DNA of 64,000 nt from Cyclobacteriaceae bacterium. GTDB taxonomy: Bacteria; Bacteroidota; Bacteroidia; Cytophagales; Cyclobacteriaceae. The stretch is from positions 41,321 to 105,320 of the forward strand of contig JAHBUB010000011.1 in the NCBI GenBank assembly GCA_019638285.1. The letters run 5' to 3'. The translations under genes and the position numbers were made by a program. Of this stretch, positions 51,431 through 60,695 are shown piece after piece (the first letter of the stretch is position 1; the number at the start of each line of letters is the position of its first letter). The notes under the pieces were generated by a model that was not told the origin of the DNA, ran no database searches, and was given only the letters and a program-made list of their open reading frames with translations.

Positions 51431-52024
51431 TTAGCCATTAAAAAAACTAGGAAAACTCCAAACCATCCATCCATATACTGCAAATCGAAGTATCCTGGAT
51501 ATGGAGATTAAAAGAAATGATTTAAAAGGAAAGTTAATAGAACCCGCCAACATGCATGTAGCTGAGAATGGGATGGGTGTGATGGCCCCCACAAACACCA
51601 GATAGCCCCCATATTTTCTTATTTGTTTTTGATATTGGCTAAGATACTTGTCATTGATTCGGGCATAAAATCCTGTCTTTGAAAAATTCTTTCCAATATA
51701 GTAACCCAATACTCCAGCTCCATATGATATTACTGTAAGCATTCCCAAGTTAAAAATATATTCAGATAATGGTACGTGATTGAGTACGTACACTATCATA
51801 AAAAATTCAGGAGGGACTAAACCGAATACAATCTCAGAAACAGTAAAACCCAAATAGAAAATTATTGGATTCGCCTGGATCCTTATAATATAAGGCATGA
51901 AATTGTCCTGGATATAGCTCTCCAATAAAATAAATGTTGTAATTATTACAACAAACCAAAGCAATCCCCTGGCAAGGTTCTTAAATAAAAAACCCGATTT
52001 GGTTTCTTCATCAACTGGTTCCAT
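51431..52024 (-). CDS. VTT/SNARE-associated (DedA-like) membrane protein
   Basis: The 197-residue protein has five or six hydrophobic segments, including FGLVPPEFFMIVYVL, VLGYYIGKNFSKTGFY and YGGYLVFVGAITPIPFSATCMLAGSINFP. The FxGxxTPxPF and GxxxFPFxxFL patterns are those of the VTT (SNARE-associated/DedA) family, which may flip lipids. It is 4 bp downstream of the GNAT-like gene and likely co-transcribed with it. Confidence 0.72.
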   Translation of the reverse strand: MEPVDEETKSGFLFKNLARGLLWFVVIITTFILLESYIQDNFMPYIIRIQANPIIFYLGFTVSEIVFGLVPPEFFMIVYVLNHVPLSEYIFNLGMLTVISYGAGVLGYYIGKNFSKTGFYARINDKYLSQYQKQIRKYGGYLVFVGAITPIPFSATCMLAGSINFPFKSFLLISISRILRFAVYGWMVWSFPSFFNG

Positions 52025-52028
52025 TTTT

Positions 52029-53198
52029 TTAATTTAAAATCGGGTGACGTTTAAATGGTTTTTTCTCATCAAACAGCTTTCTATAGGTATGGTGCACCTT
52101 GCAGATGTGAGCGCCTACCTGTTCCACAACCACAATCATTTTTGGATTAAAATCTCCAATCCAATTCATCTCATACTCTTCATATCTTTTGTGCTTTTCT
52201 TGAAGTACTTCTCTTGCATTCAAAATCATGGCGCCATCAACGCCCTTTCCCTGATGCTCAGGCACAATACCAAACAAGATACCAAATGCTTTTTTATTTG
52301 TCTTTAGCAGGGTATGCCAAAGAAATTTAGCCTTACCTATCCAATCTAACTTACCATTGACATACCTAAATATCTGATTTATCTCCGGTAAGGAAAGAAA
52401 AAATGATATGGGCTCGCCTTTGTAAAAACCAAAATAAAGAAGCTTATTGTCCATAATTGGCTTCATTTGTTTTACAATTAGCTTGGCTTGTTGAGTCGTT
52501 AATTCAGGCATTTCTGCCCTATTTGTCCAGGCATTATTATATACTGTTCGAAGGTATTCCGCCAATAAGTGAATCTCATTCTTTTTTAAATGTCTGAATT
52601 CATAGTCCTTATTCTCTGCCAGCCTTTTTGCCTTGACTTCCAATTTAGGGGATAGCGGATCCATAACAGGTCTCGCGAAGGTGAGCTGCTTAAAGTAGAT
52701 TTGAAACCCATACGACTCAAAAAAATTCTGATAATAAGGAAGGTTATAATTGCATTGGTAGTTGGGGTCTCTGTCAAAGCCATCCACCAATAGTCCCCAC
52801 CAACGGTCTCTGTTTCCAAAATTGATGGGCCCATCCATCGCTTCCATTCCTCGCTTTGAAAGCCACTCCTTACAGGTATCAAAAAGTAAAAAAGCTGCCT
52901 CTTTATTTTCTATACACTCAAAAAACCCCATACCACCGGTGGGTTGCTCATTACCCTTTTTTACTGTCTTTTCATTGACAAATGCAGCAACCCTTCCTAT
53001 GGTGTTGCCCGTTGCGTCCCGCAGTATCCATCGGCAACATTCTCCATGGCGAAATGTCTTATTCTTCTCTTTGTTAAAACATGATTCAATGTCAGCATCA
53101 AGAGGCCTAATCCAGTTTTGACTATTCTTGTACAGTCTTACTGACAAATTTAAAAAATCCTTAATGTCCTGTGCTGAAGTAACCTCCTTAATGGTCAT
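52029..53198 (-). CDS. Large GNAT-like N-acetyltransferase protein of unknown substrate
   Basis: I start at the ATG at 53198 (MTIKEVTSAQDIKDFLNLSVRLY), the usual family start; an upstream codon at 53279 adds 27 residues. The 389-residue product has QNWIRPLDADIESCFN, RVAAFVNEKTVKK, MDGPINFGNRDRWWGLLVDGFD and HQGKGVDGAMILNAREVL, with the last resembling a GNAT acetyl-CoA loop. It is a conserved Bacteroidota protein whose role I do not know. A 293-bp gap upstream (53199-53491) separates it from the methyltransferase; I see nothing else there. Confidence 0.65.
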   Translation of the reverse strand: MTIKEVTSAQDIKDFLNLSVRLYKNSQNWIRPLDADIESCFNKEKNKTFRHGECCRWILRDATGNTIGRVAAFVNEKTVKKGNEQPTGGMGFFECIENKEAAFLLFDTCKEWLSKRGMEAMDGPINFGNRDRWWGLLVDGFDRDPNYQCNYNLPYYQNFFESYGFQIYFKQLTFARPVMDPLSPKLEVKAKRLAENKDYEFRHLKKNEIHLLAEYLRTVYNNAWTNRAEMPELTTQQAKLIVKQMKPIMDNKLLYFGFYKGEPISFFLSLPEINQIFRYVNGKLDWIGKAKFLWHTLLKTNKKAFGILFGIVPEHQGKGVDGAMILNAREVLQEKHKRYEEYEMNWIGDFNPKMIVVVEQVGAHICKVHHTYRKLFDEKKPFKRHPILN

Positions 53199-53491
53199 GT
53201 CTTGTTTTGCGCTAATTCTGTAAAGGGGCCTTAAATATATCGGAAATAATGTTTTCAAAAGCCATAGCAGTAATGTCACTGATCATTTGCAGTGTCCTTC
53301 AAATTGTGAAATACTCATGCTTTTGATTCATTGTCATCATGGGCGTAAAAGCAATATAATGCATTACCCTGATCTGCTCTACACCGCACAAGGAATTAAA
53401 CAGTCCAAATCATAAAGTTTATTGGTGTGTCTTTTAAAAGATCTGGATGTCTGTCCCCTATCAGGATTTTACCAATAATACTTCACACCCC

Positions 53492-54112
53492 CTAATGAGC
53501 ATATACTATGTTTTTTATAAATCCACTATAGAAACAAGTTTCGTTTTCTACAGCAAAAGATTTACTCTGAATTATCCTATCCCAATCAGGAAGGGCCTTT
53601 CTATCAAGTGCTCCTACTATATTAAAAAAACCATACATCAACCATAAAACCAACTTGTGCCAATGTGTGTTATTTACAAAATCTGCCACAATCCATTTTC
53701 CTCCTGCATTTAGTACACTCGCCATCTGTTCTGCCACCTGAAGCAAATCAGATTCACCAAACATATCAACAAAAAAATGAGTAATTATAATATCAAATTT
53801 TCTGTTAGGAATATTCTCTTGTGTGCCATGTATAAAAACAACCTGATCGGTAGCCTTCAAGTGTTCCTTTGCAATCTGAATCATTTTTAAAGAAGCCTCT
53901 ACATACCAGATCTTGCACATCTCATTGTGTTTCAATAATTCAATCAACCATTTCCCTGTACCTCCACCGAGCACAAGCACTTCTGCATGTGCAGGAACAA
54001 TGTGAAGATTACATTTTTGTGCATTAATTATACTGCTGCCAAAAACCAGCGTAGACAGTCGGTCATAAAATGGAGCAATACAATCGAAACGGTTTAAGGG
54101 AGGTGTATGCAC
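53492..54112 (-). CDS. UbiE-like class I methyltransferase
   Basis: The 206-residue protein begins RFDCIAPFYDRLSTLVFG, a UbiE/COQ5-like start. It has motif I VLVLGGGTGKWLIEL (GGGTG), VEASLKMIQIAKEHL as motif post-I, and FDIIITHFFVDMFGE as motif II. It overlaps the UbiA-like gene by 19 bp. A prenyltransferase followed by a methyltransferase suggests the product modifies a prenylated or lipid-like ring, but the window lacks other quinone genes. Confidence 0.75.
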   Translation of the reverse strand: MHTPPLNRFDCIAPFYDRLSTLVFGSSIINAQKCNLHIVPAHAEVLVLGGGTGKWLIELLKHNEMCKIWYVEASLKMIQIAKEHLKATDQVVFIHGTQENIPNRKFDIIITHFFVDMFGESDLLQVAEQMASVLNAGGKWIVADFVNNTHWHKLVLWLMYGFFNIVGALDRKALPDWDRIIQSKSFAVENETCFYSGFIKNIVYAH

Positions 54113-54930
54113 ACGAACATTATATAAATAAGTGGAATCAAAAATACTGCATCTCCTACAAGTCGGTATCGGTCGTTAAATGCAAACCATTTTGCTTTTA
54201 GAAAAATAAATAGCAAGACCAGATACATAGAAACAAAGACAAGCAATATTGAAATTTCAACCTTAGAATCAAACGCATAAACAATCAGGCCAAGCTGAAT
54301 TACAAAAAGTGAATATAGGATTCCTTTCGAGCCTTTACTCCCAACACTCGTTACCAGTGAGGAGTGATTGTCCTGTAAGTCTTTCTCCCTATCAAACCAT
54401 GAGAACAGGATAAGATTAGTAAGAGCCGTATTAAAAAATAGAATAGCCGGAACTGATATAAGGCTATTAAATGACATTTTGGACAGCGCAATTACCGGCA
54501 GCATTACACCTACACAATAAAGCACCGCACCCAAAAGCTCTTTGAGAAAACCCAATTTACGCTGCACAACAAAATAGATAATAACTAATGCGCCCAGCCC
54601 AACCCCCATACTCAACACGGGTGTATAAATAAAAAAAAGGAGTGGAAGTATGGTTAGCAATATGAGAATTGCTAGCACCAGAATCATTTTAAAATATTGT
54701 TGGTGAAACCTATGCCGTTCCGTAGAGGCAGGGCTCCTTATCATCTTAGCGTCTACCAGGTGATCTGTGGTATAAATCAACCAAACGGTCAACCCCAGAC
54801 ACAGCAACCCATGAAACCTGATTTCTACATTAAAAATTCTTGTCAAAAACAACGCTGATATTGCGGCACCAAGGGCCACATCTAAGCTCAAAAGATTGAG
54901 GTATCGGTAATAATTAATTATTCGTTGCAT
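54094..54930 (-). CDS. UbiA-family prenyltransferase-like membrane protein
   Basis: From the ATG at 54930 (a TTG codon precedes it) the 278-residue protein has about eight membrane segments. YTTDHLVDAKMIR and FSWFDREKDLQDN supply the two Asp-rich motifs (DxxxD) that bind the Mg-diphosphate of the prenyl donor in UbiA enzymes. The first motif lacks the usual leading Asn. Its 5' end lies directly behind the atpG terminator, whose U-run abuts the start codon. Substrate unknown. Confidence 0.72.
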   Translation of the reverse strand: MQRIINYYRYLNLLSLDVALGAAISALFLTRIFNVEIRFHGLLCLGLTVWLIYTTDHLVDAKMIRSPASTERHRFHQQYFKMILVLAILILLTILPLLFFIYTPVLSMGVGLGALVIIYFVVQRKLGFLKELLGAVLYCVGVMLPVIALSKMSFNSLISVPAILFFNTALTNLILFSWFDREKDLQDNHSSLVTSVGSKGSKGILYSLFVIQLGLIVYAFDSKVEISILLVFVSMYLVLLFIFLKAKWFAFNDRYRLVGDAVFLIPLIYIMFVCIHLP

Positions 54931-54931
54931 C

Positions 54932-54963
54932 AAAAAAGAAAGCCCTCGGGTTGGAGAGCTTTC
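54932..54963 (-). terminator. Rho-independent terminator of the atp operon
   Basis: On the minus strand GAAAGCTCTC (54963-54954) pairs with GAGGGCTTTC (54947-54938) with one G-U pair and a 6-nt loop, followed by six T's. It ends 1 bp before the UbiA-like ATG. Confidence 0.8.
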
Positions 54964-54987
54964 AATTTAGAAATAATTCATATTCTT

Positions 54988-55866
54988 TTAAGAAGATTTC
55001 AGCGCTTCTGCTCCACCCACAATTTCCAGAATTTCTTTGGTGATCGCAGCCTGGCGGGTGCGATTATAGGCGAGTTTCAATTCCTTTAACAATTCTCCAG
55101 CGTTTTCGGTCGCTTTATCCATAGCGGTCATTTGAGCCCCGTTAAAAGCTGCATTTGAATCTAATACTGCTTTAAACAATTGCACCCTTAAAGATTTTGG
55201 GATAAGGCCCGTTACAATTTCCTCTCGATCTGGTTGGTAAATGTAGTCTACATCAGCAGTCTCAGTATCTGTAGTTGCAGAGGTTATAGGCAAATAGGCT
55301 TCCACCCTCAATACCTGAGTGGCTACATTTTTGAATTCGTTGTAAATGATATCAATCTTGTCATAAGCTTCATTCTTAAAAGAAGTCATTAAGAATTCCG
55401 CTGTCTTAGACACATTCTCAAAAGAAATGTCATGAAATAAATTAGAGTGACCCTCCTCTACCCTGTAGCCACGTTTTTTAAAATACTCCAACGCTTTCTT
55501 TCCTATTGGCAGGATAGTAACTTTCTCTTGCTCATGCTGCTGTGCATATTTATCATTAATGAGTTTTAGGGTCGCCTTAAAAACGCTTGAATTAAAAGAT
55601 CCGCACAATCCACGGTCCGCACTTATCACCACAATTAAAATATTCTTTTCTTCTCGAACCGTGTTATACCAGCTTTGCCCTTCTTCCCCAGCTGAGGATA
55701 CATTGTGTAACACTTCAGAAAGCTTTTCAGAAAACGGTCTCATTTGGATAATCCTTTCCTGCGACCTCCTCAATTTAGCAGCCGCCACCATTTTCATGGC
55801 TTTGGTGATCTGCTGTGTAGAGATGATCGAGGTTATCCTGTTTTTTACCTCCTTTAAACTGGCCAT
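54988..55866 (-). CDS. atpG: ATP synthase subunit gamma
   Basis: The 292-residue protein begins MASLKEVKNRITSIISTQQITKAMKMV, the standard gamma N-terminal helix, and ends NRTRQAAITKEILEIVGGAEAL, the C-terminal helix that rotates inside alpha3beta3. ISADRGLCGSFNSSVF is the conserved central loop. It is the last gene of the atp operon and is followed by a terminator. It connects F1 to the c-ring. Confidence 0.96.
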   Translation of the reverse strand: MASLKEVKNRITSIISTQQITKAMKMVAAAKLRRSQERIIQMRPFSEKLSEVLHNVSSAGEEGQSWYNTVREEKNILIVVISADRGLCGSFNSSVFKATLKLINDKYAQQHEQEKVTILPIGKKALEYFKKRGYRVEEGHSNLFHDISFENVSKTAEFLMTSFKNEAYDKIDIIYNEFKNVATQVLRVEAYLPITSATTDTETADVDYIYQPDREEIVTGLIPKSLRVQLFKAVLDSNAAFNGAQMTAMDKATENAGELLKELKLAYNRTRQAAITKEILEIVGGAEALKSS

Positions 55867-55875
55867 TTATCCTTC

Positions 55876-57450
55876 TTAATATTTGGCAGCCAATTCCAAT
55901 GCTGCTTTTTTAACTGCTTCTACATCTGCATCTTCAAATTTACCGGCTCTAAAGTTGTCCAGTACCACTTTGTTTTGCGCTCTTAACAAGCCGAGAAATT
56001 CTTTTTCAAACTCCTTTACTTTTTCTACAGGCACATTGTCAATGTAACCCCTTGTAGAAGCCAAAATTATAGCCACCTGCTCCTCCACTGGAACTGGTGC
56101 ATATTGAGGCTGCTTCAACACCTCTGTGTTTCTCCTTCCCCTTTCGATAATCAATTTAGTGGAGGCATCAAGGTCAGAACCAAACTTGGAAAATGCCTCT
56201 AATTCTCTGAATTGTGCCTGATCCAATTTAAGTGTGCCCGCAACCTTTTTCATTGGTTTGATCTGGGCGGCACCTCCCACACGTGATACAGATATACCTA
56301 CGTTAATTGCAGGACGCACACCAGCGTTAAATAAGTTAGTCTCCAGAAATATCTGACCATCGGTAATTGAAATTACGTTGGTGGGTATATATGCGGATAC
56401 GTCATTGGCTTGTGTTTCAATAATAGGGAGTGCAGTCAATGATCCGCCACCCTTTACTTTATTCTTTAGCGATGGAGGTAAATCATTCATTTGAGCAGCA
56501 ATCTTATCGTTGGCAATAACTTTTGCCGCACGTTCCAAAAGGCGTGAGTGTAGATAAAATACATCGCCTGGATATGCTTCACGTCCGGGAGGCCTTCTTA
56601 ACAGAAGCGACACTTCACGATATGCCACCGCTTGCTTTGATAAGTCATCATAGATCACAAGCGCAGGGCGACCTGTATCTCTAAAGTACTCGCCAATCGC
56701 AGCCCCAGTAAACGGAGCAAAGAATTGCATTGGAGCGGGATCAGCTGCAGACGCTGCCACGATTACGGTGTAATCCATCGCTCCGGCTTTTTCTAAAGTA
56801 TTTACAATGCCTGCCACTGTAGAGGCCTTCTGACCGATAGCTACATAAATACAGTAAACAGGCTCTCCCTTTTCGTAAAATTCTTTTTGGTTAATAATGG
56901 TATCGATGGCCACCGCTGTCTTACCTGTTTGGCGATCACCTATAATCAACTCACGTTGACCTCGACCGATGGGAATCATTGAGTCAATTGCTTTAATACC
57001 CGTTTGAAGTGGTTCGCTTACCGGTTGGCGGAAAATTACACCGGGTGCTTTGCGCTCCAATGGCATTTCAAAAAGTTCACCCGCTAACGGTCCTTTACCA
57101 TCAATAGGCTCAGCCAATGTGTCTACTACTCTTCCTAATACACCTTCACCAATTTTAATAGAAGCAATAAGGCCTGTGCGCTTCACCGTATCCCCTTCTT
57201 TGATTCCTTTTGAATCTCCCAACAATACCACTCCTACATTGTCTTCCTCCAGATTGAGAACCATTGCCCGAAGGCCATTTTCAAATTGAATTAGCTCACC
57301 AGCCTGCGCTTTGGTAAGTCCGTAGATACGGGCAACACCATCACCTACAGTGAGTACAGTTCCTATTTCTTCAAGCTGGGCACTGGTTTTGGCACCAGAA
57401 AGCTGTTCTCTCAATATTGCTGATACTTCTTCGGGTTTAATTTCTGCCAT
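55876..57450 (-). CDS. atpA: ATP synthase subunit alpha
   Basis: The 524-residue protein has the N-terminal barrel, the nucleotide-binding domain with [18 protein letters not shown] (Walker A, residues near 170), [18 protein letters not shown], and the alpha signature [17 protein letters not shown]. Alpha binds nucleotide without catalysing and holds the three catalytic beta sites. The beta gene is not in this operon. It is followed 9 bp later by atpG. Confidence 0.97.
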   Translation of the reverse strand: MAEIKPEEVSAILREQLSGAKTSAQLEEIGTVLTVGDGVARIYGLTKAQAGELIQFENGLRAMVLNLEEDNVGVVLLGDSKGIKEGDTVKRTGLIASIKIGEGVLGRVVDTLAEPIDGKGPLAGELFEMPLERKAPGVIFRQPVSEPLQTGIKAIDSMIPIGRGQRELIIGDRQTGKTAVAIDTIINQKEFYEKGEPVYCIYVAIGQKASTVAGIVNTLEKAGAMDYTVIVAASAADPAPMQFFAPFTGAAIGEYFRDTGRPALVIYDDLSKQAVAYREVSLLLRRPPGREAYPGDVFYLHSRLLERAAKVIANDKIAAQMNDLPPSLKNKVKGGGSLTALPIIETQANDVSAYIPTNVISITDGQIFLETNLFNAGVRPAINVGISVSRVGGAAQIKPMKKVAGTLKLDQAQFRELEAFSKFGSDLDASTKLIIERGRRNTEVLKQPQYAPVPVEEQVAIILASTRGYIDNVPVEKVKEFEKEFLGLLRAQNKVVLDNFRAGKFEDADVEAVKKAALELAAKY

Positions 57451-57498
57451 GATTGATATTGTTTCTTATTAGGTCTTTATTTTTAAGTGATGGATGCA

Positions 57499-58059
57499 CT
57501 AAAATTCTTTTACGTAAGGATTGTGTTTAAACAATAGCTTCAATGCCTTTAGTTTACTGCTTATGGACGCATCTATTTGTTTGTCTCCCACATTGAGAAT
57601 AAACCCACCGATGAGATCACTGTCCTTTTTTTCTTCGAGTTCGATGGTTTTCTTACCGCTCAATTTCTTTACCATCTCAATAACCTCATTGCGTAATTCT
57701 ACATCCAATGTAATTGTTGAGGTAATAGTCGCCTTTTGTATGCCCTTAAACTCGTTATAGGCATTGTGAAATTCCTTTGCGATTGCCGGAAGAATTGCTT
57801 CCCTATTTTTGCGGGTAACAATATCAATTATAGCCAGCGTGAGGGTATTTACTTTCCCTTCAAATATTTTATAAAGAATTGTTTTCTTCTTATCGTGTTT
57901 TATTAAAGGACTGTGAAGTAACGACACCAACTCGAAGTTTTCATTACAAGTCTTGCCAATAAGTTGCATGTCTTTATGCACCTCATCCAGTACGCCCTGC
58001 TCTTGTGCCAGTCCCAAAAGTGACCTTACGTATCGTGATGCAGCTCTAAAATCTGACAT
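57499..58059 (-). CDS. atpH: ATP synthase subunit delta
   Basis: The 186-residue protein has the delta/OSCP layout: an N-terminal helical bundle (ASRYVRSLLGLAQEQGVLDEVHKDM), FELVSLLHSPLIKHDKK, and a C-terminal GGFILNVGDKQIDASISSKLKAL signature. Delta clamps the stator stalk to the top of F1. It lies between atpF (4 bp) and atpA (48 bp). Confidence 0.94.
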   Translation of the reverse strand: MSDFRAASRYVRSLLGLAQEQGVLDEVHKDMQLIGKTCNENFELVSLLHSPLIKHDKKKTILYKIFEGKVNTLTLAIIDIVTRKNREAILPAIAKEFHNAYNEFKGIQKATITSTITLDVELRNEVIEMVKKLSGKKTIELEEKKDSDLIGGFILNVGDKQIDASISSKLKALKLLFKHNPYVKEF

Positions 58060-58063
58060 TTCT

Positions 58064-58558
58064 CTAATTTAGCTTTAGTTCTTCTACAAACCGATTCGTC
58101 AACTCTCTTTGCGCCTTATCGTCAGAAAGATTCTTCCTCATTAATTTTTCAGCAACCTCCAATGAAAAAATAGCCACCTGCTCTTTTACATCCCTAAGGG
58201 CTGCATTTTTCTCGGTTTGAATAACCGCCTTGGCATCTTCGATTATCTTGTCCGCATTCTTCCTAGCTTCCACTTGCGCCTGACTGTGCAGTCTGTTAGC
58301 CGCATCTCTGGCCTCGTGAAGAATTTTATCTCTTTCCTCACGCGCTTCCTTCAGTAAAGCCTCGCTATCCGCATGCATAGTGACCATCTGTTGTCTGGCT
58401 TTGTCAGCAGCGTCCAGCGATCCTTGAATAGTTTCTTCTCTTTGTTTTAATCCGTTCAGTATTGGCTTCCAAGCCATTTTTGACAATGCAAGTATCAAAA
58501 TAAGGAAGACAACTGCCTGCCAGAAAATAAGACCAACGCCCGGGGTTAATAAATCCAT
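58064..58558 (-). CDS. atpF: ATP synthase subunit b
   Basis: The 164-residue protein has an N-terminal membrane helix (LIFWQAVVFLILILALSKMA), WKPILNGLKQREETI, and a long charged helix to the end (ARKNADKIIEDAKAVIQTEKNAA), the stator stalk. It follows atpE after a 96-bp gap with a hairpin, the largest spacing inside the operon. Confidence 0.94.
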   Translation of the reverse strand: MDLLTPGVGLIFWQAVVFLILILALSKMAWKPILNGLKQREETIQGSLDAADKARQQMVTMHADSEALLKEAREERDKILHEARDAANRLHSQAQVEARKNADKIIEDAKAVIQTEKNAALRDVKEQVAIFSLEVAEKLMRKNLSDDKAQRELTNRFVEELKLN

Positions 58559-58609
58559 ATTGGCTATTTTTTTATTTAAATTCTATTTGATGGTGTTTTT
58601 CTAAAACAA

Positions 58610-58645
58610 GAAACCTGCCCAGACCCAATGTCAAAGGCAAGTTTC
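58610..58645 (-). terminator. Hairpin between atpE and atpF
   Basis: On the minus strand GAAACTTGCC (58645-58636) pairs with GGCAGGTTTC (58619-58610) through nine Watson-Crick pairs and one G-U, with a 16-nt loop, followed by TTGTTTTAG. It sits right after the c-subunit stop and could act as a leaky terminator or 3' stabiliser. Confidence 0.55.
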
Positions 58646-58654
58646 TAATTTGAT

Positions 58655-58924
<270 letters not shown>

Positions 58925-58990
58925 TTAAACAACACCGGGAATTTCCCGGATATCTTTGTGTGCACACTTCTTCTTGCACTTTTTTAATTG

Positions 58991-60010
58991 CTAATGATGC
59001 TCCTGTTCTGCTGTTGCCATCCCTATGTATAGGGATGAGAATAGCGTAAACACATAGGCTTGAATTCCCGCGACCAACAACTCAATCAAGCTAATAAATA
59101 CTACCAAGATGGAAGAGCCAAAACCCACAAACCAGCTGTGAAATATAAATGTCAAAGACATAATACTTAACAATACGATATGACCGGCAGCGATAGCTGC
59201 AAACAAACGGATGAGTAAAGCAATAGGCTTTGTAAATATTCCAATTACCTCAACCATTAATAAAATTGGTCGCAGCGGCAATGGAACACCGGGTGTCCAG
59301 AAAATATGACTCCAGTAGGCTTTATTCCCACTTATATTGGTGATTATAAAAGTAAATGCCGCAAGTGTCATTGTCACAGCAATATTTCCTGTGAGATTAG
59401 CAGCACCCGGTAACAGACCCAATAAGTTTCCAAAAAGAATAAAGAAGAAAAGTGTCAACAAGTATGGAACGTATTTATTCGCTTTAGGCCCTGCATTAGG
59501 CTTTATCACTTCTTCCGTTACAAAAAGGATGATCGGCTCCATGAGAGACTGAATCCCTTTTGGTGCTTTTCCCGCATTTTTCCTGGCTCCCTTTGCGGCT
59601 GCACGAAATACAAGTATTAATAAAATTGCCGTAATAAACAGCATGGCCACATTTTTGGTAATTGAAAGGTCGAGCACCTGCGTCTCCCCCAAATAAATAT
59701 GGCTGTGCTCCAATTTATATCCATTATAAGGGATCACATTGTGGTTTTCATCATAAAAATTAGATGATGAAAACACATCAAGGCCTCTCTCCGCAGAATA
59801 AACTATTACAGGCAGGTAAAGAGTACCATAGTGGCCATCAAAAAGATGCCAAGTATGATCATCCAGCACATGGTGAATGATTACCCCACTCACGTCAAAA
59901 CTCTCATCTTCATTATTATCAGCCGCGAATGAAGGAACTGAATTCCCGATAAAAAGGAGGATTACCAATAAAATTCGAGAAAGAGCATTTTTATCAGAAA
60001 AGGCGATCAT
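58991..60010 (-). CDS. atpB: ATP synthase subunit a with exported N-terminal domain
   Basis: The 339-residue protein has the a-subunit core: PIILFVTEEVIKPNAGPKANKYVPYLLTLF, NLLGLLPGAANLTGN, LLIRLFAAIAAGHIVLL with the essential Arg, and LLVAGIQAYVFTLFSSLYIG. Before it come about 110 extra residues with a signal peptide (ILLVILLFIGNSVPSFAA) and a His/Asp/Tyr-rich periplasmic domain. This extension is common in Bacteroidota. The a subunit forms the proton half-channels against the c-ring. Confidence 0.94.
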   Translation of the reverse strand: MIAFSDKNALSRILLVILLFIGNSVPSFAADNNEDESFDVSGVIIHHVLDDHTWHLFDGHYGTLYLPVIVYSAERGLDVFSSSNFYDENHNVIPYNGYKLEHSHIYLGETQVLDLSITKNVAMLFITAILLILVFRAAAKGARKNAGKAPKGIQSLMEPIILFVTEEVIKPNAGPKANKYVPYLLTLFFFILFGNLLGLLPGAANLTGNIAVTMTLAAFTFIITNISGNKAYWSHIFWTPGVPLPLRPILLMVEVIGIFTKPIALLIRLFAAIAAGHIVLLSIMSLTFIFHSWFVGFGSSILVVFISLIELLVAGIQAYVFTLFSSLYIGMATAEQEHH

Positions 60011-60100
60011 TTTGACTCTTTTAGAGTTTTTGATTTTGCCGCAAAGGTATAAATTAAAGAACCAGTAAAAAATATTCTGGCACTTCCAGAACCTAATTTA

Positions 60101-60460
60101 TTAGCTCTTTTTTTCTACGATTTTTCGGTATAAAAAACCAACCTCTAGAGCGGTAAAAAGTATATAAGTTACCACGAATACCCCTGCATTTGCTGCCGCG
60201 TGACTGGGGCTCTTCACCAGCACAAACAGAATATAGGCCCCATAAGCGAGTAGTTTAACGGAAAGACTAAGCAGGTATAATTGAGCAAAATACTTTGGTT
60301 TTTCACTTTTGATATCAACCAAATAGTAATACATACCAGCGGCCCCCAAAAACATTAGAATGATCGTTTGGAAAAAGAAGGAGGGGAAAACCGGAAAAAT
60401 TAAATAACTCACCGCCACGACAATCATCGTACATACCAGCAAGGCGATTAAAAACAGCAT
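60101..60460 (-). CDS. Small membrane protein of the atp operon (AtpI-like)
   Basis: The 119-residue protein has four hydrophobic helices (FLIALLVCTMIVVAVSYLIF; FFFQTIILMFLGAAGMYYY; LYLLSLSVKLLAYGAYILF; AGVFVVTYILFTALEVGFLY). Size, topology and place between atpZ-like and atpB fit the AtpI role, helping c-ring assembly or Mg uptake, but the sequence is not a close AtpI match. It starts 1 bp after the AtpZ-like stop. Confidence 0.55.
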   Translation of the reverse strand: MLFLIALLVCTMIVVAVSYLIFPVFPSFFFQTIILMFLGAAGMYYYLVDIKSEKPKYFAQLYLLSLSVKLLAYGAYILFVLVKSPSHAAANAGVFVVTYILFTALEVGFLYRKIVEKKS

Positions 60461-60461
60461 A

Positions 60462-60695
60462 TTATCGTTGATTTGTCGACCTATAAACTTGGTACAATGC
60501 CGCTACAAGAGCAGCAATGGTGAAAAGTACAATAAACAGTGGAAACCTCAGGTTTAAGTAATTATCAAGTAAATGTCCCAGCCACCCTGCCACACCAATT
60601 GTGAGCACAAGCTGGATAGCCAGTCCACTGTACTTTAAGTAAGTATTATATGGTTTTGGCTTGTTCTGGTCTGAGGGACCTGGATCCTTGGCCAT
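60462..60695 (-). CDS. AtpZ/AtpI-family protein
   Basis: From the ATG at 60695 the 77-residue product has two helices: YSGLAIQLVLTIGVAGWLGHLLD and LFIVLFTIAALVAALYQVYR, joined by NYLNLRFP. The GxxLD and FP pattern is the AtpZ/I signature; such proteins form a Mg or Ca transporter or assembly factor with AtpI. Its 5' end overlaps the bactofilin gene by about 50 bp in another frame. Confidence 0.75.
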   Translation of the reverse strand: MAKDPGPSDQNKPKPYNTYLKYSGLAIQLVLTIGVAGWLGHLLDNYLNLRFPLFIVLFTIAALVAALYQVYRSTNQR

